From CAZSSM01 sp964609385 (GTDB lineage: Bacteria > Planctomycetota > Planctomycetia > Isosphaerales > Isosphaeraceae): 64,000 nucleotides of DNA. The notes under the pieces were generated by a model. That model ran no database searches. It had not been told where the DNA came from and saw nothing but the letters and a program-made list of their open reading frames with translations. Shown here piece by piece: positions 41,999 to 52,003 of the stretch (position 1 is its first letter; every line of letters starts with the position of its first letter). A program made the position numbers and the translations under genes. The stretch covers positions 1-64,000 of the forward strand of contig CAZSSM010000029.1 in NCBI GenBank assembly GCA_964609385.1, in the 5' to 3' direction.

Positions 41999-44803
41999 AT
42001 GCCTCGAAGGCGCCACGATCGTCCGGTCCCCACTTGGATGGGCGATCTCGAGGTCCACGAACGCCGGCTCGACAATGGCTTGCTGGTCCTGGCTCTATCT
42101 CGTCGCCAGACACCGGCGGTCGTTTGCGACTTGTATTACCTGGTTGGGTCGGCCGACGAGCCATCGGGACGGACCGGCTTGGCCCATTACTTGGAACATA
42201 TGTTGTTTAAGGGGACCGAGCGGTTTCCCAAGGGTGCCATCGATCGCCTGGCCTTCGAGGCGGCCGGTCATGTCAACGCCGAAACCGGTCGTGACAGCAC
42301 GCATTACTGGTTTGCTTCGCCGTCGGACGGGTGGCCAATCGCCCTGGAGATCGAAGCGGATCGAATGATCCGCGCCGTCTTCGACCCTGAAGAGGTCGAA
42401 GCTGAGCGCCGGGTCATCGCTGAGGAGTGGGCTGGCGATCAGGATTCGCCGGCGGGCCGCCTGATCCAAGAGCATCAAGAGGCCAGTTATCCCGATCATC
42501 CCTACGGCCATCCGATCTTGGGCTGGCCCAAAGATCGCGAGCGGATCCGCCCCTCGGACCTGGAACGTTTCTATCAATGTCATTACCGACCGGAAGGCTC
42601 GGTGTTGGTCCTGGTTGGCGACCTCGATCCCGAGGAGGCCTTGGACCGAGCGGCAGATGCCTTTCAAGACTTGGGACGGGTCGATGAGCTTCCGGACCGC
42701 CCGTTCGCGACCTCGAGAAAGGGTTCGTCAGGCCGTCGGCGTCGTTCTGGTTCAGGTCGTCCTGGTTCAGGTCGTCGTGAGTTCCGACACGAGAGCGACG
42801 ATGCGGTGCTACGTGCCGTCTGGGGTTGGCACACTGTCGGGGCGGGCGACCCAGCCAGCGCGACTTGGGAGGTTGTCGCCGACATCCTGTCGGTCGGTTG
42901 GCGATCGCGACTTTGGTCCGAAGTGGTCGAGCAGAGGCGACTGGCCACCTGGATCGAAGCGTACCAAGAGACCTCGAGGTGCGGCGGCCAACTCCTGATC
43001 CAGTTGGAGGCGGTCCCCGGCGTCTCAACGGACGAGTTGGATCGCGCGATCACCGAGGTTCTGGCCGACCTGGCGGAGCGTGGACCGACTCCTGAAGAGT
43101 TGACTCGGAGCCGTCGACGATTGGAGGCCGACTGGCGTTGGGAACAAGAGGACCTGGCCGGTTTGGCGGCTGGCCTCGGCGATTTCGCCGTCTTGGGCGA
43201 TTGGCGGGATTGGCAGGCCGAGCATCGACGCGCCTTGGAGGTCAGGGCCGATGCGGTCGCCGAAGCAGTCGCGTCACACCTAACCTGGTCCTCCGCGATC
43301 GTCGGCTGGTCTCTGCCTAGGAGCGGTCCGAGCGTCGTCGTCGCGCCGACGTTGCCAACTGAACCAAGCGCGATGTCTGCCTCGCGAGGACTGGTTGGTC
43401 AGCCCCGAACGTCCCAGTCGGTCGCTCGTGAGTCGAACGCCGATTGGCCGGAGATCCGAACCGAAGATCCGAAATCGTCGGAGACCCGACTCGGTCCCTC
43501 GAGAACGCTTCGGTTGACTCGAGATTGGTATTGCCCGACCTCGAGACGCCTAGACAACGGGTTGACCCTGATCACCGAGCGTCGGGGCGGTTCGGGCGTT
43601 CTGGCCCTGGATCTTTGCCTGGACGCCGGCGTGCTCCTCGAGGAAAAGCCGGGCCTGGCCTATGTCACGGGCCGAATGCTGGAGGAAGGGTTTCAGTTCG
43701 GTCCGCGTGGTGATCTGGCCGTCGCCTTGGAGGACATCGGCGGCTACATCGAGATCGGCGGAACTGGCGTCTCGATCCGGATCCCGGCCGAGGAGCTACC
43801 CTTAGCCCTCGAGATCCTCAATGCGCTGGTCCTCCGACCGGCCTGGCTGGACGATCACTGGTCTTGGGTCCGTCGACGGACCATCGCCGAGTGGCAGGCC
43901 GACTGGGACGATCCGGCCTACCAGGCCGAGGTCCTCTTCCGGCACATGATCTATGGCCGGAGCCACCCCTATGGTCGTGACCCTCGGGGGACGCCCGCCG
44001 GGATCGGTCGGCTCACCCGAGCTCTGGTTCGAGCGCACCATCAGCGTCACGCCGTCCCTGAACGGTCGGCCTTGGTGATCGTCGGCGACTTCGAGCCCCG
44101 TGCGCTCCGACGTGCAGTGGATCGGAGCTTGGCCGGTTGGTCTTCGACGTCGAGCCTGCCCACTCGATCGGTCCGTCGGATTCCCCCTCGACGCGCCCAG
44201 CATCGGCGGATCGATCAACCCAACGAGCAGGTCCAGTGCGTCTTGGGTCATCTGGGGATTCGCCGCGACGATCCGGATTTCGACGCCTTAAGCATCGTCG
44301 ACCAAATCCTGGGTGGTGGGCCTGGCTTCACTGACCGGCTCAGCCGGGTCGTCCGCGATGAGCTGGGCCTAGTCTACGCGATTGGCGGTGGGATCACCGA
44401 GACGGCCGACCGCGAACCGGGCCTCTTCCGGATCGCCTTCGGCACCCATCCCGATCGAACTGTCGAGGCACTCCGTGCCATCCGCGAGCAGATCGCCCTG
44501 GTCCATGAGGGCCGATTCCCCGACGAAGAAGTGATCGCCGCCCAGCGTTACTTGGCTGGGGCCTGGGTCTTCGACTTTCAGACCGTCGCCCAACGGGCTG
44601 AGATGCTCGATGACCTCTGGCGATGTGGACGCGACCTGAACGAGCCTCGCGAACGACCCGAACGGATTGCGCGGATCACCGCCGAGCAAGTTCGGGATGC
44701 CGCCGCCCGCCATCTCCATCCCGATCGGCTCGGCTGCGTCGAACTGGGTCCCGGTGCATCGACGGAAGCGTCAACCACTCCCGACGCCCGCCGAAGCGCG
44801 TGA
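41999..44803 (+). CDS. M16-family metallopeptidase, two-domain
   Basis: 934 residues from the ATG at 41999 (AGGAAGA upstream); the frame extends to 41882 with no added similarity. The first M16 unit has the inverted zinc motif HYLEH (His63, Glu66, His67) with the third ligand Glu in EVEAERRVIAEE near 143. A second M16 unit begins near residue 500 (TSRRLDNGLTLITERRGGSG, LAYVTGRMLEEGFQFG) and lacks HxxEH, as is usual when two units form one clam-shell. Between 235 and 265 is a Ser/Gly/Arg linker coded by a 15-bp near-repeat. No signal peptide was seen. It probably degrades short peptides. Confidence 0.92.
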   Translation: MPRRRHDRPVPTWMGDLEVHERRLDNGLLVLALSRRQTPAVVCDLYYLVGSADEPSGRTGLAHYLEHMLFKGTERFPKGAIDRLAFEAAGHVNAETGRDSTHYWFASPSDGWPIALEIEADRMIRAVFDPEEVEAERRVIAEEWAGDQDSPAGRLIQEHQEASYPDHPYGHPILGWPKDRERIRPSDLERFYQCHYRPEGSVLVLVGDLDPEEALDRAADAFQDLGRVDELPDRPFATSRKGSSGRRRRSGSGRPGSGRREFRHESDDAVLRAVWGWHTVGAGDPASATWEVVADILSVGWRSRLWSEVVEQRRLATWIEAYQETSRCGGQLLIQLEAVPGVSTDELDRAITEVLADLAERGPTPEELTRSRRRLEADWRWEQEDLAGLAAGLGDFAVLGDWRDWQAEHRRALEVRADAVAEAVASHLTWSSAIVGWSLPRSGPSVVVAPTLPTEPSAMSASRGLVGQPRTSQSVARESNADWPEIRTEDPKSSETRLGPSRTLRLTRDWYCPTSRRLDNGLTLITERRGGSGVLALDLCLDAGVLLEEKPGLAYVTGRMLEEGFQFGPRGDLAVALEDIGGYIEIGGTGVSIRIPAEELPLALEILNALVLRPAWLDDHWSWVRRRTIAEWQADWDDPAYQAEVLFRHMIYGRSHPYGRDPRGTPAGIGRLTRALVRAHHQRHAVPERSALVIVGDFEPRALRRAVDRSLAGWSSTSSLPTRSVRRIPPRRAQHRRIDQPNEQVQCVLGHLGIRRDDPDFDALSIVDQILGGGPGFTDRLSRVVRDELGLVYAIGGGITETADREPGLFRIAFGTHPDRTVEALRAIREQIALVHEGRFPDEEVIAAQRYLAGAWVFDFQTVAQRAEMLDDLWRCGRDLNEPRERPERIARITAEQVRDAAARHLHPDRLGCVELGPGASTEASTTPDARRSA

Positions 44804-44959
44804 GCGTCGAGATGACTCACCGTTGCGGTTTGCTTAGGGCTTCGTGTCCAACCCCGACGAGAAGCAGAATCGGGTCACCCCAACGATCGGATCAGCGACA
44901 TCCTTCCAGTTTCCTGGCTCACCGTCGGGTCCTACATTAGGATGCGGATAGTTTCGAAC

Positions 44960-44993
44960 TCTCGTGAAGTCCTCGCTTTCAGGCTTCACGAGA
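44960..44993 (+). promoter_or_regulatory. Hairpin upstream of plsX
   Basis: A perfect 10-bp inverted repeat (TCTCGTGAAG with CTTCACGAGA) around a 14-nt loop lies 67 nt before the plsX start. There is no T run, so it may be a leader element or a protein-binding site; its role is unknown. The rest of the gap 44804-45059 shows no gene and no rpmF. Confidence 0.4.
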
Positions 44994-45059
44994 CCGTTCG
45001 GATCGGTTTGCATTCACAATTGTTCCAAAGCTCCTATCAAGACTGAGACGGGTTCGTCG

Positions 45060-46145
45060 ATGCGGATTGCCTTGGATGCCATGGGCGGGGATCACGCGCC
45101 CGGCCCGATTGTGGCCGGCGCTGTCGAAGCGGTACATAACGAGCCGAGCTTGACCGTTCTCTTGGTCGGCGTCGAGTCGCAGATCGAGGCCGAATTGGCC
45201 CGCTTGCCGGAGGCGGATCGCAGCCGTCTGCCGATCATTCACGCCCCCGACGTCATCGGGATGCACGAGAAGCCGGTTGAAGCGCTCCGTCGGAAGCGGA
45301 ACAACTCGATCGCCCTTTGTTGGGGACAGATGGCCGCCGGGCAAGCCGATGCGGTCGTCTCGGCCGGCAATACAGGCGCAATGGTCGCCTCGGGCCTGTT
45401 CAACGCCAAGATGTACCTGCCCGGCGTCCGTCGACCCGGGATCGCCGCGATCTTCCCGTCCCACCAGGGGCCGATCGCCATCGTCGACGTCGGGGCCAAC
45501 ATGAACGCTAAGCCCGAAGACCTCTACCAATATGGGGTCATGGGCGCGATCTACGCCGAGGAGGTCCTCGGTGTCCTGGAGCCGAGGATCGGTCTGCTCA
45601 ATGTCGGCAGCGAAGACGACAAGGGCAACGAGCTGACTCGGGCGACCCGCACCATGTTCCTCGAGAGTCCGTTCGCCAGCCAATTCGTCGGCAATGTCGA
45701 AGGACGCGACATCTACGAAGGTCATGCCCGCGTGGTCGTCTGTGAGGGGTTCGTCGGCAATGTCCTGCTGAAAGCGGGCGAGGGTGCCGTCGAGTTCCTC
45801 TTCCAGATGCTCCGGGAGGACCTTGCCACCGTCCTGCCGGAGCTTCCCGAGGCGACCGGCCAGTTGATCCTCAAGCACCTGATGGGGATGAAGCAACGCT
45901 ACGAGTATGAGGAGTTCGGCGGCGGTCCCCTGCTCGGGATCCGGGGCGCCTGCCTGATTTGCCATGGCACCTCGGGGGCGCGTGCGATCCGCAACGCGAT
46001 CCGTGTGGCCGGAACCCTCGGCGAACAGCGGGTCAACGACCGGATCATTCAAGCGCTGGCCGAGACGCCCCATGAGGTTGCCGATCCCTCTGATGCGGAG
46101 GGACTCGCGCCGGAGTCGGACCCGGGCTCGACAGACCAGGCCTGA
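45060..46145 (+). CDS. plsX: Phosphate acyltransferase PlsX
   Basis: 361 residues. PlsX makes acyl-phosphate from acyl-ACP, the first step of phospholipid synthesis through PlsY. It opens with the signature MRIALDAMGGDHAPGPIV and continues with VVSAGNTGAMVASGLF, IVDVGANMNAKPEDLYQYG, LLNVGSEDDKGNEL and FGGGPLLGIRGACLICHG. The ATG at 45060 is fixed by this N-terminus; 32 codons upstream are open but unrelated. fabD follows 45 nt on, so plsX-fabD is a likely operon. rpmF and fabH, often found around plsX, are absent here. Confidence 0.97.
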   Translation: MRIALDAMGGDHAPGPIVAGAVEAVHNEPSLTVLLVGVESQIEAELARLPEADRSRLPIIHAPDVIGMHEKPVEALRRKRNNSIALCWGQMAAGQADAVVSAGNTGAMVASGLFNAKMYLPGVRRPGIAAIFPSHQGPIAIVDVGANMNAKPEDLYQYGVMGAIYAEEVLGVLEPRIGLLNVGSEDDKGNELTRATRTMFLESPFASQFVGNVEGRDIYEGHARVVVCEGFVGNVLLKAGEGAVEFLFQMLREDLATVLPELPEATGQLILKHLMGMKQRYEYEEFGGGPLLGIRGACLICHGTSGARAIRNAIRVAGTLGEQRVNDRIIQALAETPHEVADPSDAEGLAPESDPGSTDQA

Positions 46146-46190
46146 TCGGTTTCGCTCAGGGAGGCTCGAAGTCGCACGGAGGATTCGACG

Positions 46191-47102
46191 ATGACGAAAA
46201 TGGCGTTCCTATTCCCTGGTCAGGGGGCTCAGAAGGTCGGGATGGGTCGCGAGTTGTACGACGAGCGACCCGCCGCTCGAGATCTATTCGATCGCGCAGA
46301 CGAACTGCTCGGCTTCGAGCTCTCCAAGATCTGTTTCGAAGGCCCCGAGGACGCTTTGGAGGCGACCGACGTCAGCCAGCCGGCGATCTTCGTCACGAGC
46401 CTGGCCGCCTTGGAAGATTTGAAGCACCGCGAGCCTGACCAAATCGCGTCTTGCGAGGGGGCCGCGGGTCTGAGTCTCGGCGAGTATACGGCTTTGGTTT
46501 TTGCCGGCGTGATCGGGTTCGAGGACGGCTTGGCCCTAGTCCGTCGACGCGGTCAGGCCATGCAGGCCGCCGCGATCGCATCACCGAGTGGGATGGCCAG
46601 CATCATCGGACTCGATGAGCCGGCCATCGATCAGCTCTGTGAGGCGGTCCGACCGCACGGTCAACTCTGGAAGGCCAATCTGCTTGGACCCGGCAACATC
46701 GTCGTCTCGGGGGATCTCGGAGCGCTCGAGCACGTCGAGGAAGAGGCCACGAAGTTAGGGGCTGGCCGGGTCGTTCGGCTCTCTGTAGCCGGCGCCTTCC
46801 ACAGCCCCCTGATGAAGCCGGCCGACGAGCAACTGGCGGAAGCCCTCCAGCAGACCAAGATGAACCCGCCGAGGATCCCGGTTTATTCCAACGTCGATGC
46901 TCAGGCCCATGATGATCCCGAGCAGATCCGCCAACTCCTGGTCCGCCAGGTCCTGGAAGGCGTGCGTTGGGACGAATCGATGCGGGCCATGATCCAGCAT
47001 GGCTTCGGCAGCTTCTTTGAGATCGGACCGGGCCGTGTCCTGACCAGCTTGATGAAGCGGATCGATCGAAAACTCCCCTGCACCAGCGTCCCGGCCCGCT
47101 AA
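46191..47102 (+). CDS. fabD: Malonyl-CoA:ACP transacylase
   Basis: 303 residues. FabD loads malonyl groups onto acyl carrier protein for fatty acid elongation. Motifs are FLFPGQGAQKVGMGREL, the Ser nucleophile in GLSLGEYTALVFAG, the Arg in VRRRGQAMQ, GNIVVSGDLGALE and the His in AGAFHSPLM. The C-terminal FGSFFEIGPGRVLTSLMKRI is typical. It follows plsX closely. Downstream is a hairpin shared with the convergent PEP-CTERM gene. Confidence 0.97.
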   Translation: MTKMAFLFPGQGAQKVGMGRELYDERPAARDLFDRADELLGFELSKICFEGPEDALEATDVSQPAIFVTSLAALEDLKHREPDQIASCEGAAGLSLGEYTALVFAGVIGFEDGLALVRRRGQAMQAAAIASPSGMASIIGLDEPAIDQLCEAVRPHGQLWKANLLGPGNIVVSGDLGALEHVEEEATKLGAGRVVRLSVAGAFHSPLMKPADEQLAEALQQTKMNPPRIPVYSNVDAQAHDDPEQIRQLLVRQVLEGVRWDESMRAMIQHGFGSFFEIGPGRVLTSLMKRIDRKLPCTSVPAR

Positions 47103-47122
47103 CCGGACGGCTTTCGGAGAGA

Positions 47123-47163
47123 AAAAAACGAGCCACCTCGGAATCGCTCCGTGGTGGCTCGTT
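47123..47163 (-). terminator. Intrinsic terminator between fabD and the PEP-CTERM gene
   Basis: A perfect 10-bp stem (ACGAGCCACC 47129-47138 with GGTGGCTCGT 47154-47163) is followed on the minus strand by seven T (47123-47129 read as A on plus). It is a strong terminator for the minus-strand PEP-CTERM gene and probably also stops plsX-fabD transcripts. Confidence 0.85.
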
Positions 47164-47251
47164 CGTTATGCGCGATAGACAACCGGGTTTTGATTGAGCA
47201 TCGAGCGGTCGTCGCCTGACCTCTTGGGCCAAGTTGCCGATTGCGGGTCAA

Positions 47252-47812
47252 TCAGACGCGGCGGCGGACGGAGACCAAGCCGAGACCCGCCAAGCCGAGG
47301 CCGGTCAGGACGAGGGTTCCTGGTTCGGGAATGATTCCGAAGGCGAAGGCGGCGTTAACGCTCAGCGAGCCGCTCGCGTCGGTCGGGACGTTGAAGAAGC
47401 TGAACGAGACCGGGGTGCCGGCGACCAGGTCGATCCCGGCGAAGGTCGTGTCCGACTCAACGAACCCACCGCCGACGTAGCTGAACGGGCTGAAGGGTAG
47501 ACCGGGCTGCGCAATGGTCGGGTCGGCGACGAAGATCTCGGTCAGGTCCAGCGACACTTCGGACTCGGCGCCCGAGTCGCTCGGGGTCGAAAAAGTGATC
47601 ACATTGCTCTCGGTCTCGGCACCCGTGCTGGAGGCCAGCGCGAGCGAGAACTCGAAGATCTCACCGGCGATCTCGACATCCGAGTCGATGCTGATCGATG
47701 TCGTATCGCCAGAACCTTCGGTAAGGAAGTTGACCGTCGAGACAGGGGTCGCCGAAGCGCTGGCAACCGAGACCAGCACGATCGAAATCGTTAGGGCAAG
47801 CAAGCGAAGCAT
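47252..47812 (-). CDS. PEP-CTERM sorting-domain protein
   Basis: 186 residues. A signal peptide (LRLLALTISIVLVSVASA) is followed by an acidic, Ser/Thr/Gly-rich beta-type body. The C-terminus has the full tripartite sorting signal: IPEPGTLVL, a hydrophobic helix TGLGLAGLGLVSV and the basic end RRRV. Such proteins are processed by an exosortase (EpsH/XrtA type, not in this window) and often end in extracellular polymer. The ATG has GGAGAA 6 nt upstream. Function beyond export is unknown. Confidence 0.93.
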   Translation of the reverse strand: MLRLLALTISIVLVSVASASATPVSTVNFLTEGSGDTTSISIDSDVEIAGEIFEFSLALASSTGAETESNVITFSTPSDSGAESEVSLDLTEIFVADPTIAQPGLPFSPFSYVGGGFVESDTTFAGIDLVAGTPVSFSFFNVPTDASGSLSVNAAFAFGIIPEPGTLVLTGLGLAGLGLVSVRRRV

Positions 47813-48102
47813 GAGCGTTCTCCGAAACGTCTAGGACCAACGATCGAAAGGAAACAAACAGGAAGAGGAGTTCACAACGATGAGCTTAGGCTAGCAGATG
47901 GTATTGCAGGCAGTAGCTCAACATCCAACCATGTTGACAAAAAACCTCAAGCGGATGCTCGGAAACGGGTTCGCGGATGCTATGTTAGGCTGAGGCTGTT
48001 TCAGAAACAAACCATCCTTGGCCAATTTCATCGAGCTTGGCCGATCATGACGGAATGATTAAGTCGGCCCGTTGCCCCGCAGCATCAACAGCGACCGCCT
48101 CC

Positions 48103-49854
48103 TCAACGGATCCGATGGTCGGTATAGGTGCTATGCAGGATCGGTCCGGAGGTAGATGGCATGTGGCAACTAGTGCATGAGTGCGAATAGTCCCGATCCT
48201 GGACGGGCAATCGTCTCCGATGGATTCGCTCGATTGCGGATGAAATGGTGGGGTGGAGTTCCCGATCGTGACAGGATAGGCAAGCATCATCGAAGGATCG
48301 GGAACCGATCCGCGCATCGTCGTGCGGGTCATGACATCGATTGCAATCAAGCGGTCGGCCGTTCGGTTCGCGACAGGCCGCGAATTCCAGAGCGGAAGCC
48401 GGATGGCGGATCCGCAACGGGTCGTCGGCATCCAGCGGTTCTTCGGCGCGATGGCAAGAGGCACATGTCTGCCAGCGAGTCCGGCTCGAGGAGCGGGTCA
48501 GCCGGAGGATGCCGGCGCTCGGGAGTCCGGCGACCAGGGCCAACCGGTGATGGCCGGCCGGCCCATGACACGATTGACAACTCAAGCCGTTCGAGCCTGG
48601 TTGATCGTCAGGGTCCGGGGTGATTGTCGAGTCGGTTCGCGGCTGAGGGACATGGCAGCCGATGCACGTTCGACGTTCCGACTCGCCCAAAACGGTTCCC
48701 AGATAGCCCGTTGCTTTGGAGGGCGCTCGGGGCAGTCCAACGGTCAAGTCCCAAAGCGTTCCCTCATGGAATTGTGAGATCCGTGCGACCCGCGATCGCC
48801 CCGACTCATCGCGGACCAAGGCTGTCTGTCCCCGATGCCCGGAGCCCAGGACCGCCTCGACCGTCGCTCGATAGGTCTGCTGACCGTGGCGGGTCTCGAG
48901 GACCACACCGTCGACGGTCCGGAGCCAATGGTGTGTGGTCTTCGGATCGATCGGGTCGGGGATCGGCTCGACCGGCCAGTCAAGGTCTTCGATCCGGTCG
49001 ACCCCACCATAAGTCGAGGCGTGTCGTGATCTGACATGCCGTTCGGCGATGATGGGGTGACAGGTTTGGCACGAGCGTTCGTCCGCCCGAGGGGACGGTT
49101 CGGGATGCTCGTGAGGGATCCATCCGGCTTTCAGGGCGCGTTGCTCGGCCTCACGAGCCTCATCGAATCGGCCGAGTTGCAGGGCGACTCGACTCAGCAA
49201 CCATTGCCAGGTCGGGTCGGAGTTCAGGCTGACCTGATTGTCCTGGAGGACTGCTCGGGCCTCGAGCGGCCGTGCGGTCCGGAGATGGACCTTGGCGACG
49301 AACTGGCGTGCCGCCTCGATATCGAGGAATCCGACATCGCGGGTTCCGTCGAGCCACGCGAGCAGGGCATCACGGACGGGCATCGACGTCGGCGATAAGG
49401 TCGGTTTGCCTCGAGAAAATGCCTGTGATCTTTCCTCGGTGTCCATGGATTCGGCCTGGAGGACCCGGATCAGCCAACCGGAGATTTCGGGCCGATCGAT
49501 CCGAGTGACGAGGTCTTCCAGGAGGCCATGGCGAGAGGGTGCCGGGTCGTCGAGGAGAAGTGTTTGCGAAGCCGCGATGAGGCGTCGATGGGCGATCGAT
49601 CCATCTTCGACCTGGACGACGGCTTGTCGGATGACGGCGCGGGCCAACATCCAGTCACCTTGACGTCTCGCCTGCTCGGCCCAAGCGCGGAGGTCGAAGA
49701 TCGAAGGGGTCGTCGAGAATCTCGTTCGGAGGTCGGCATCTACAGGGCGATCCTGCGATGGGACGACGAGCGTGAACAGGAAGAGGACCAGCATCGAGGC
49801 CCGGGCGATCGCACGCCGATGAGTCTCAGAGGTCCCGGATGAACGAGGCGGCAT
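48103..49854 (-). CDS. Multihaem c-type cytochrome (seven CxxCH)
   Basis: 583 residues. A hydrophobic segment at about 20-32 (SMLVLFLFTLVV) makes an uncleaved anchor or signal peptide. Residues about 50-260 are helical, TPR-like (WAEQARRQGDWMLARAVIRQ). The rest has seven haem-binding motifs: CQTCH, CIGCH, CQSCH, CASCH, CNRCH, CLSCH and CTSCH, with further His residues that could be distal ligands. This resembles the cytochrome c554/doubled CxxCH groups used in extracytoplasmic electron transfer. The start at 49854 overlaps the upstream gene by 29 nt; an ATG at 49794 would avoid that and begin right at the hydrophobic core. Confidence 0.85.
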   Translation of the reverse strand: MPPRSSGTSETHRRAIARASMLVLFLFTLVVPSQDRPVDADLRTRFSTTPSIFDLRAWAEQARRQGDWMLARAVIRQAVVQVEDGSIAHRRLIAASQTLLLDDPAPSRHGLLEDLVTRIDRPEISGWLIRVLQAESMDTEERSQAFSRGKPTLSPTSMPVRDALLAWLDGTRDVGFLDIEAARQFVAKVHLRTARPLEARAVLQDNQVSLNSDPTWQWLLSRVALQLGRFDEAREAEQRALKAGWIPHEHPEPSPRADERSCQTCHPIIAERHVRSRHASTYGGVDRIEDLDWPVEPIPDPIDPKTTHHWLRTVDGVVLETRHGQQTYRATVEAVLGSGHRGQTALVRDESGRSRVARISQFHEGTLWDLTVGLPRAPSKATGYLGTVLGESERRTCIGCHVPQPRTDSTITPDPDDQPGSNGLSCQSCHGPAGHHRLALVAGLPSAGILRLTRSSSRTRWQTCASCHRAEEPLDADDPLRIRHPASALEFAACREPNGRPLDCNRCHDPHDDARIGSRSFDDACLSCHDRELHPTISSAIERIHRRRLPVQDRDYSHSCTSCHMPSTSGPILHSTYTDHRIR

Positions 49855-52003
49855 AGGAGCGGACGTGCTTGCCGTTGAGGATGTGGAACAGGCGGAGTCG
49901 TTCGATGGTCTGATTGCTGAACCGGCTCAGAGGAAGGTGGATGATCCGCTTGCCGAGGCGCCGGGCGATCTGCCGCCAGGAGAGTCGGGGCGGTCCAGGG
50001 CTGACCACCGCGACATGCTTCTCTCGGGTGTGGAGGCAGGCGCCCGCCAGCAACCGCTCCTCCAGACTCCGTCCGAGCCGGGTCCGCGGATCGAGCCAGA
50101 TGTCGGGGATAGGTCGCGGCGGAAACAGGAAGAACGCGCCGCCATACTCGGCCTGCGCGATGCCCGGCCCGATCAGGTTCTGTAACGGGTCGGTCGAGAA
50201 GAAGGCGAGGGTCGATTCGTTGGGATGCTCGGCATACCAGGTCGTCCGATGGTTATACCGTTCCGGGTCGGCCGGCACGTCGAAGAGAAAGCAGACGACG
50301 TCCAAGGAGCCTCGGCTGGGCGGGATCCGTTTGACATAGATGTCGCCGGAATGCCAGTTACGGAGGGTTTCTCGGATGTCGAGGCCATCCATGACGCTGG
50401 TGGTGAATTTTTCGGAGCGGGCCAGGTCTGCGCCGAGGAGCGCTTTGGCCTGGTCACGGACGTGGCGCTGGAAGCTCTCGATCCGATTGTCCTCGGGTGG
50501 CCAGGAGCAGATGCCGAAGGGGTTCCAGCGCTGTCGCCAACGGTCCTGACGTCGACGAGGGGGGCGCGGCTTCAGCTCGAGCGTTCGCCAACTGATCGCC
50601 TGGCCGGGCAATCGACTGACAATGGTGGTCAGTCCCCAACCGGGGATCTCGGCCTGGCCGTCGCCCATCCGGATTAAGCGAGACGTATCCAGGTCTTCCG
50701 CTTCAGCCTCGTCGAGCGGATCGAACTCGAGTGGGTCCGAATCCAACGCGTCATCCGGGTCTTCCGGTTCCTCCGGACTCAACGCGTCGTCCAGTTCGTT
50801 GAGGGCTTCGCTCTCATCGGGGTCGTCGGCCCATTCCGGGGCATCCGCGAACCGATCGAGCCGCATGTAAGGGTACTGGCGGACCGTCTCGGCCAAGGCC
50901 AAGGCGAACTCGTCGCCGCCGATCTGCTGGGCGGCGACCACGAGGGTGTAGAGGTCCGGCGTCAGCCGACGCTCGATCAGACAGAGGTTGCGGACGTAGC
51001 GGATGTAGACGGTCAGCAGTTGTGGGGTGAGTTGCGGGGCGAGCCTCGGGAACCGACGACGGATCCGTTGGCGAGTGGCGAGGAGAAGCTCCTTGACTCC
51101 GTCGACCGAGAGGTTCCGATCCTCGGTCAGCTCATGCCGCCCGCGCTCGTAAAGCCCCGTAATGAAGGGCAATTCGCCAAGGATAAAGATCAAGGTCCGG
51201 GGGTCGACCGTGGCGGTCTGGACCTCGGATGGATCGAAGTTGGGTTCGGGCACCTTGATCCGTCGGTGGTACGCATCGCGGATCCAGGGCCAGTCAAGCA
51301 TCGAGCAGAGACAGAGAATCGATTCGTGATCGGACTCGAGCGCCCGGAGCCGCTGAGCCATGTACAAGATGCGCTGGGCGATTTGGATCGAGTTGGGAAT
51401 CGGCAGGAACGGCAGCATCGCCGAGGCGAAGGCCTCGGGCCTCGCCTTCTTCAAGGCATAGGGATCGGGATAGATGGCATGGGTTGCATCGAACCGGGGT
51501 GTCTCCAGATCGATGAAGATGCGGGCGATCCGCTCTTCCAAGGCGGTCCGCAACCCCATGATGACCCCCTGGCAAGGGTCGATCGGAACATAGCTGAATC
51601 CGCGCAGCTCGTCCGAGTCCTCCAGCGGATCGATCCCAACGTCCAGGTCGAGTCCGTCACTGAGAGTTGGATCCTCTTCCTGGGACGGAGCGGTTGGATC
51701 CTGAGAGGGAACCGCAGTGAGCTGGTTGAGGTAGGCGACCGCCTCGTCGTCGTCGGGGTCGGGCATGGCCGCATCGCGCTGGACGACCGCCGAGATGGTG
51801 GGCAGATCCAGGATGGCCGCTTCGACGGCTTCCTGGAACGACTCGGGCAGCGGGACAGCCAGGCAGTCGTAGGGGTGCTCGAGCAAGCGTTCGCGGACCA
51901 GGATCGAGAAGTCGCCGGAGCCGTGGATGATCGGCAGCAGGTCGATCTTGGGACCGAGCCGGAAGACGCCAACGCGTGTGGCTCGGGACGCATCGGAGGT
52001 CAT
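49826..52003 (-). CDS. Unknown 725-residue protein coupled to a MoxR ATPase
   Basis: I cannot assign a named family with certainty. The N-terminus (PIIHGSGDFSILVRERLLEH, CLAVPLPESFQEAVEAAI) resembles in pattern the first strand-helix unit of TIKI/TraB/EreA-fold proteins, including DUF5682, that are found beside MoxR ATPases; this is a remote, by-eye suggestion. The middle (about 170-380) is helical, residues about 395-450 are an acidic low-complexity linker, and the C-terminal 270 residues are basic with many Trp and Arg (RRRQDRWRQRWNPFG, RRLGKRIIHLPLSRF). No signal peptide or membrane helix was seen. Its ATG overlaps the MoxR stop by 4 nt, so the two are probably made together as a complex. 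Confidence 0.65.
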   Translation of the reverse strand: MTSDASRATRVGVFRLGPKIDLLPIIHGSGDFSILVRERLLEHPYDCLAVPLPESFQEAVEAAILDLPTISAVVQRDAAMPDPDDDEAVAYLNQLTAVPSQDPTAPSQEEDPTLSDGLDLDVGIDPLEDSDELRGFSYVPIDPCQGVIMGLRTALEERIARIFIDLETPRFDATHAIYPDPYALKKARPEAFASAMLPFLPIPNSIQIAQRILYMAQRLRALESDHESILCLCSMLDWPWIRDAYHRRIKVPEPNFDPSEVQTATVDPRTLIFILGELPFITGLYERGRHELTEDRNLSVDGVKELLLATRQRIRRRFPRLAPQLTPQLLTVYIRYVRNLCLIERRLTPDLYTLVVAAQQIGGDEFALALAETVRQYPYMRLDRFADAPEWADDPDESEALNELDDALSPEEPEDPDDALDSDPLEFDPLDEAEAEDLDTSRLIRMGDGQAEIPGWGLTTIVSRLPGQAISWRTLELKPRPPRRRQDRWRQRWNPFGICSWPPEDNRIESFQRHVRDQAKALLGADLARSEKFTTSVMDGLDIRETLRNWHSGDIYVKRIPPSRGSLDVVCFLFDVPADPERYNHRTTWYAEHPNESTLAFFSTDPLQNLIGPGIAQAEYGGAFFLFPPRPIPDIWLDPRTRLGRSLEERLLAGACLHTREKHVAVVSPGPPRLSWRQIARRLGKRIIHLPLSRFSNQTIERLRLFHILNGKHVRSYAASFIRDL

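Noticed and set aside
44979..46073. 364-codon minus-strand frame over plsX
   Set aside because: It is antisense to plsX, whose motifs are unambiguous.
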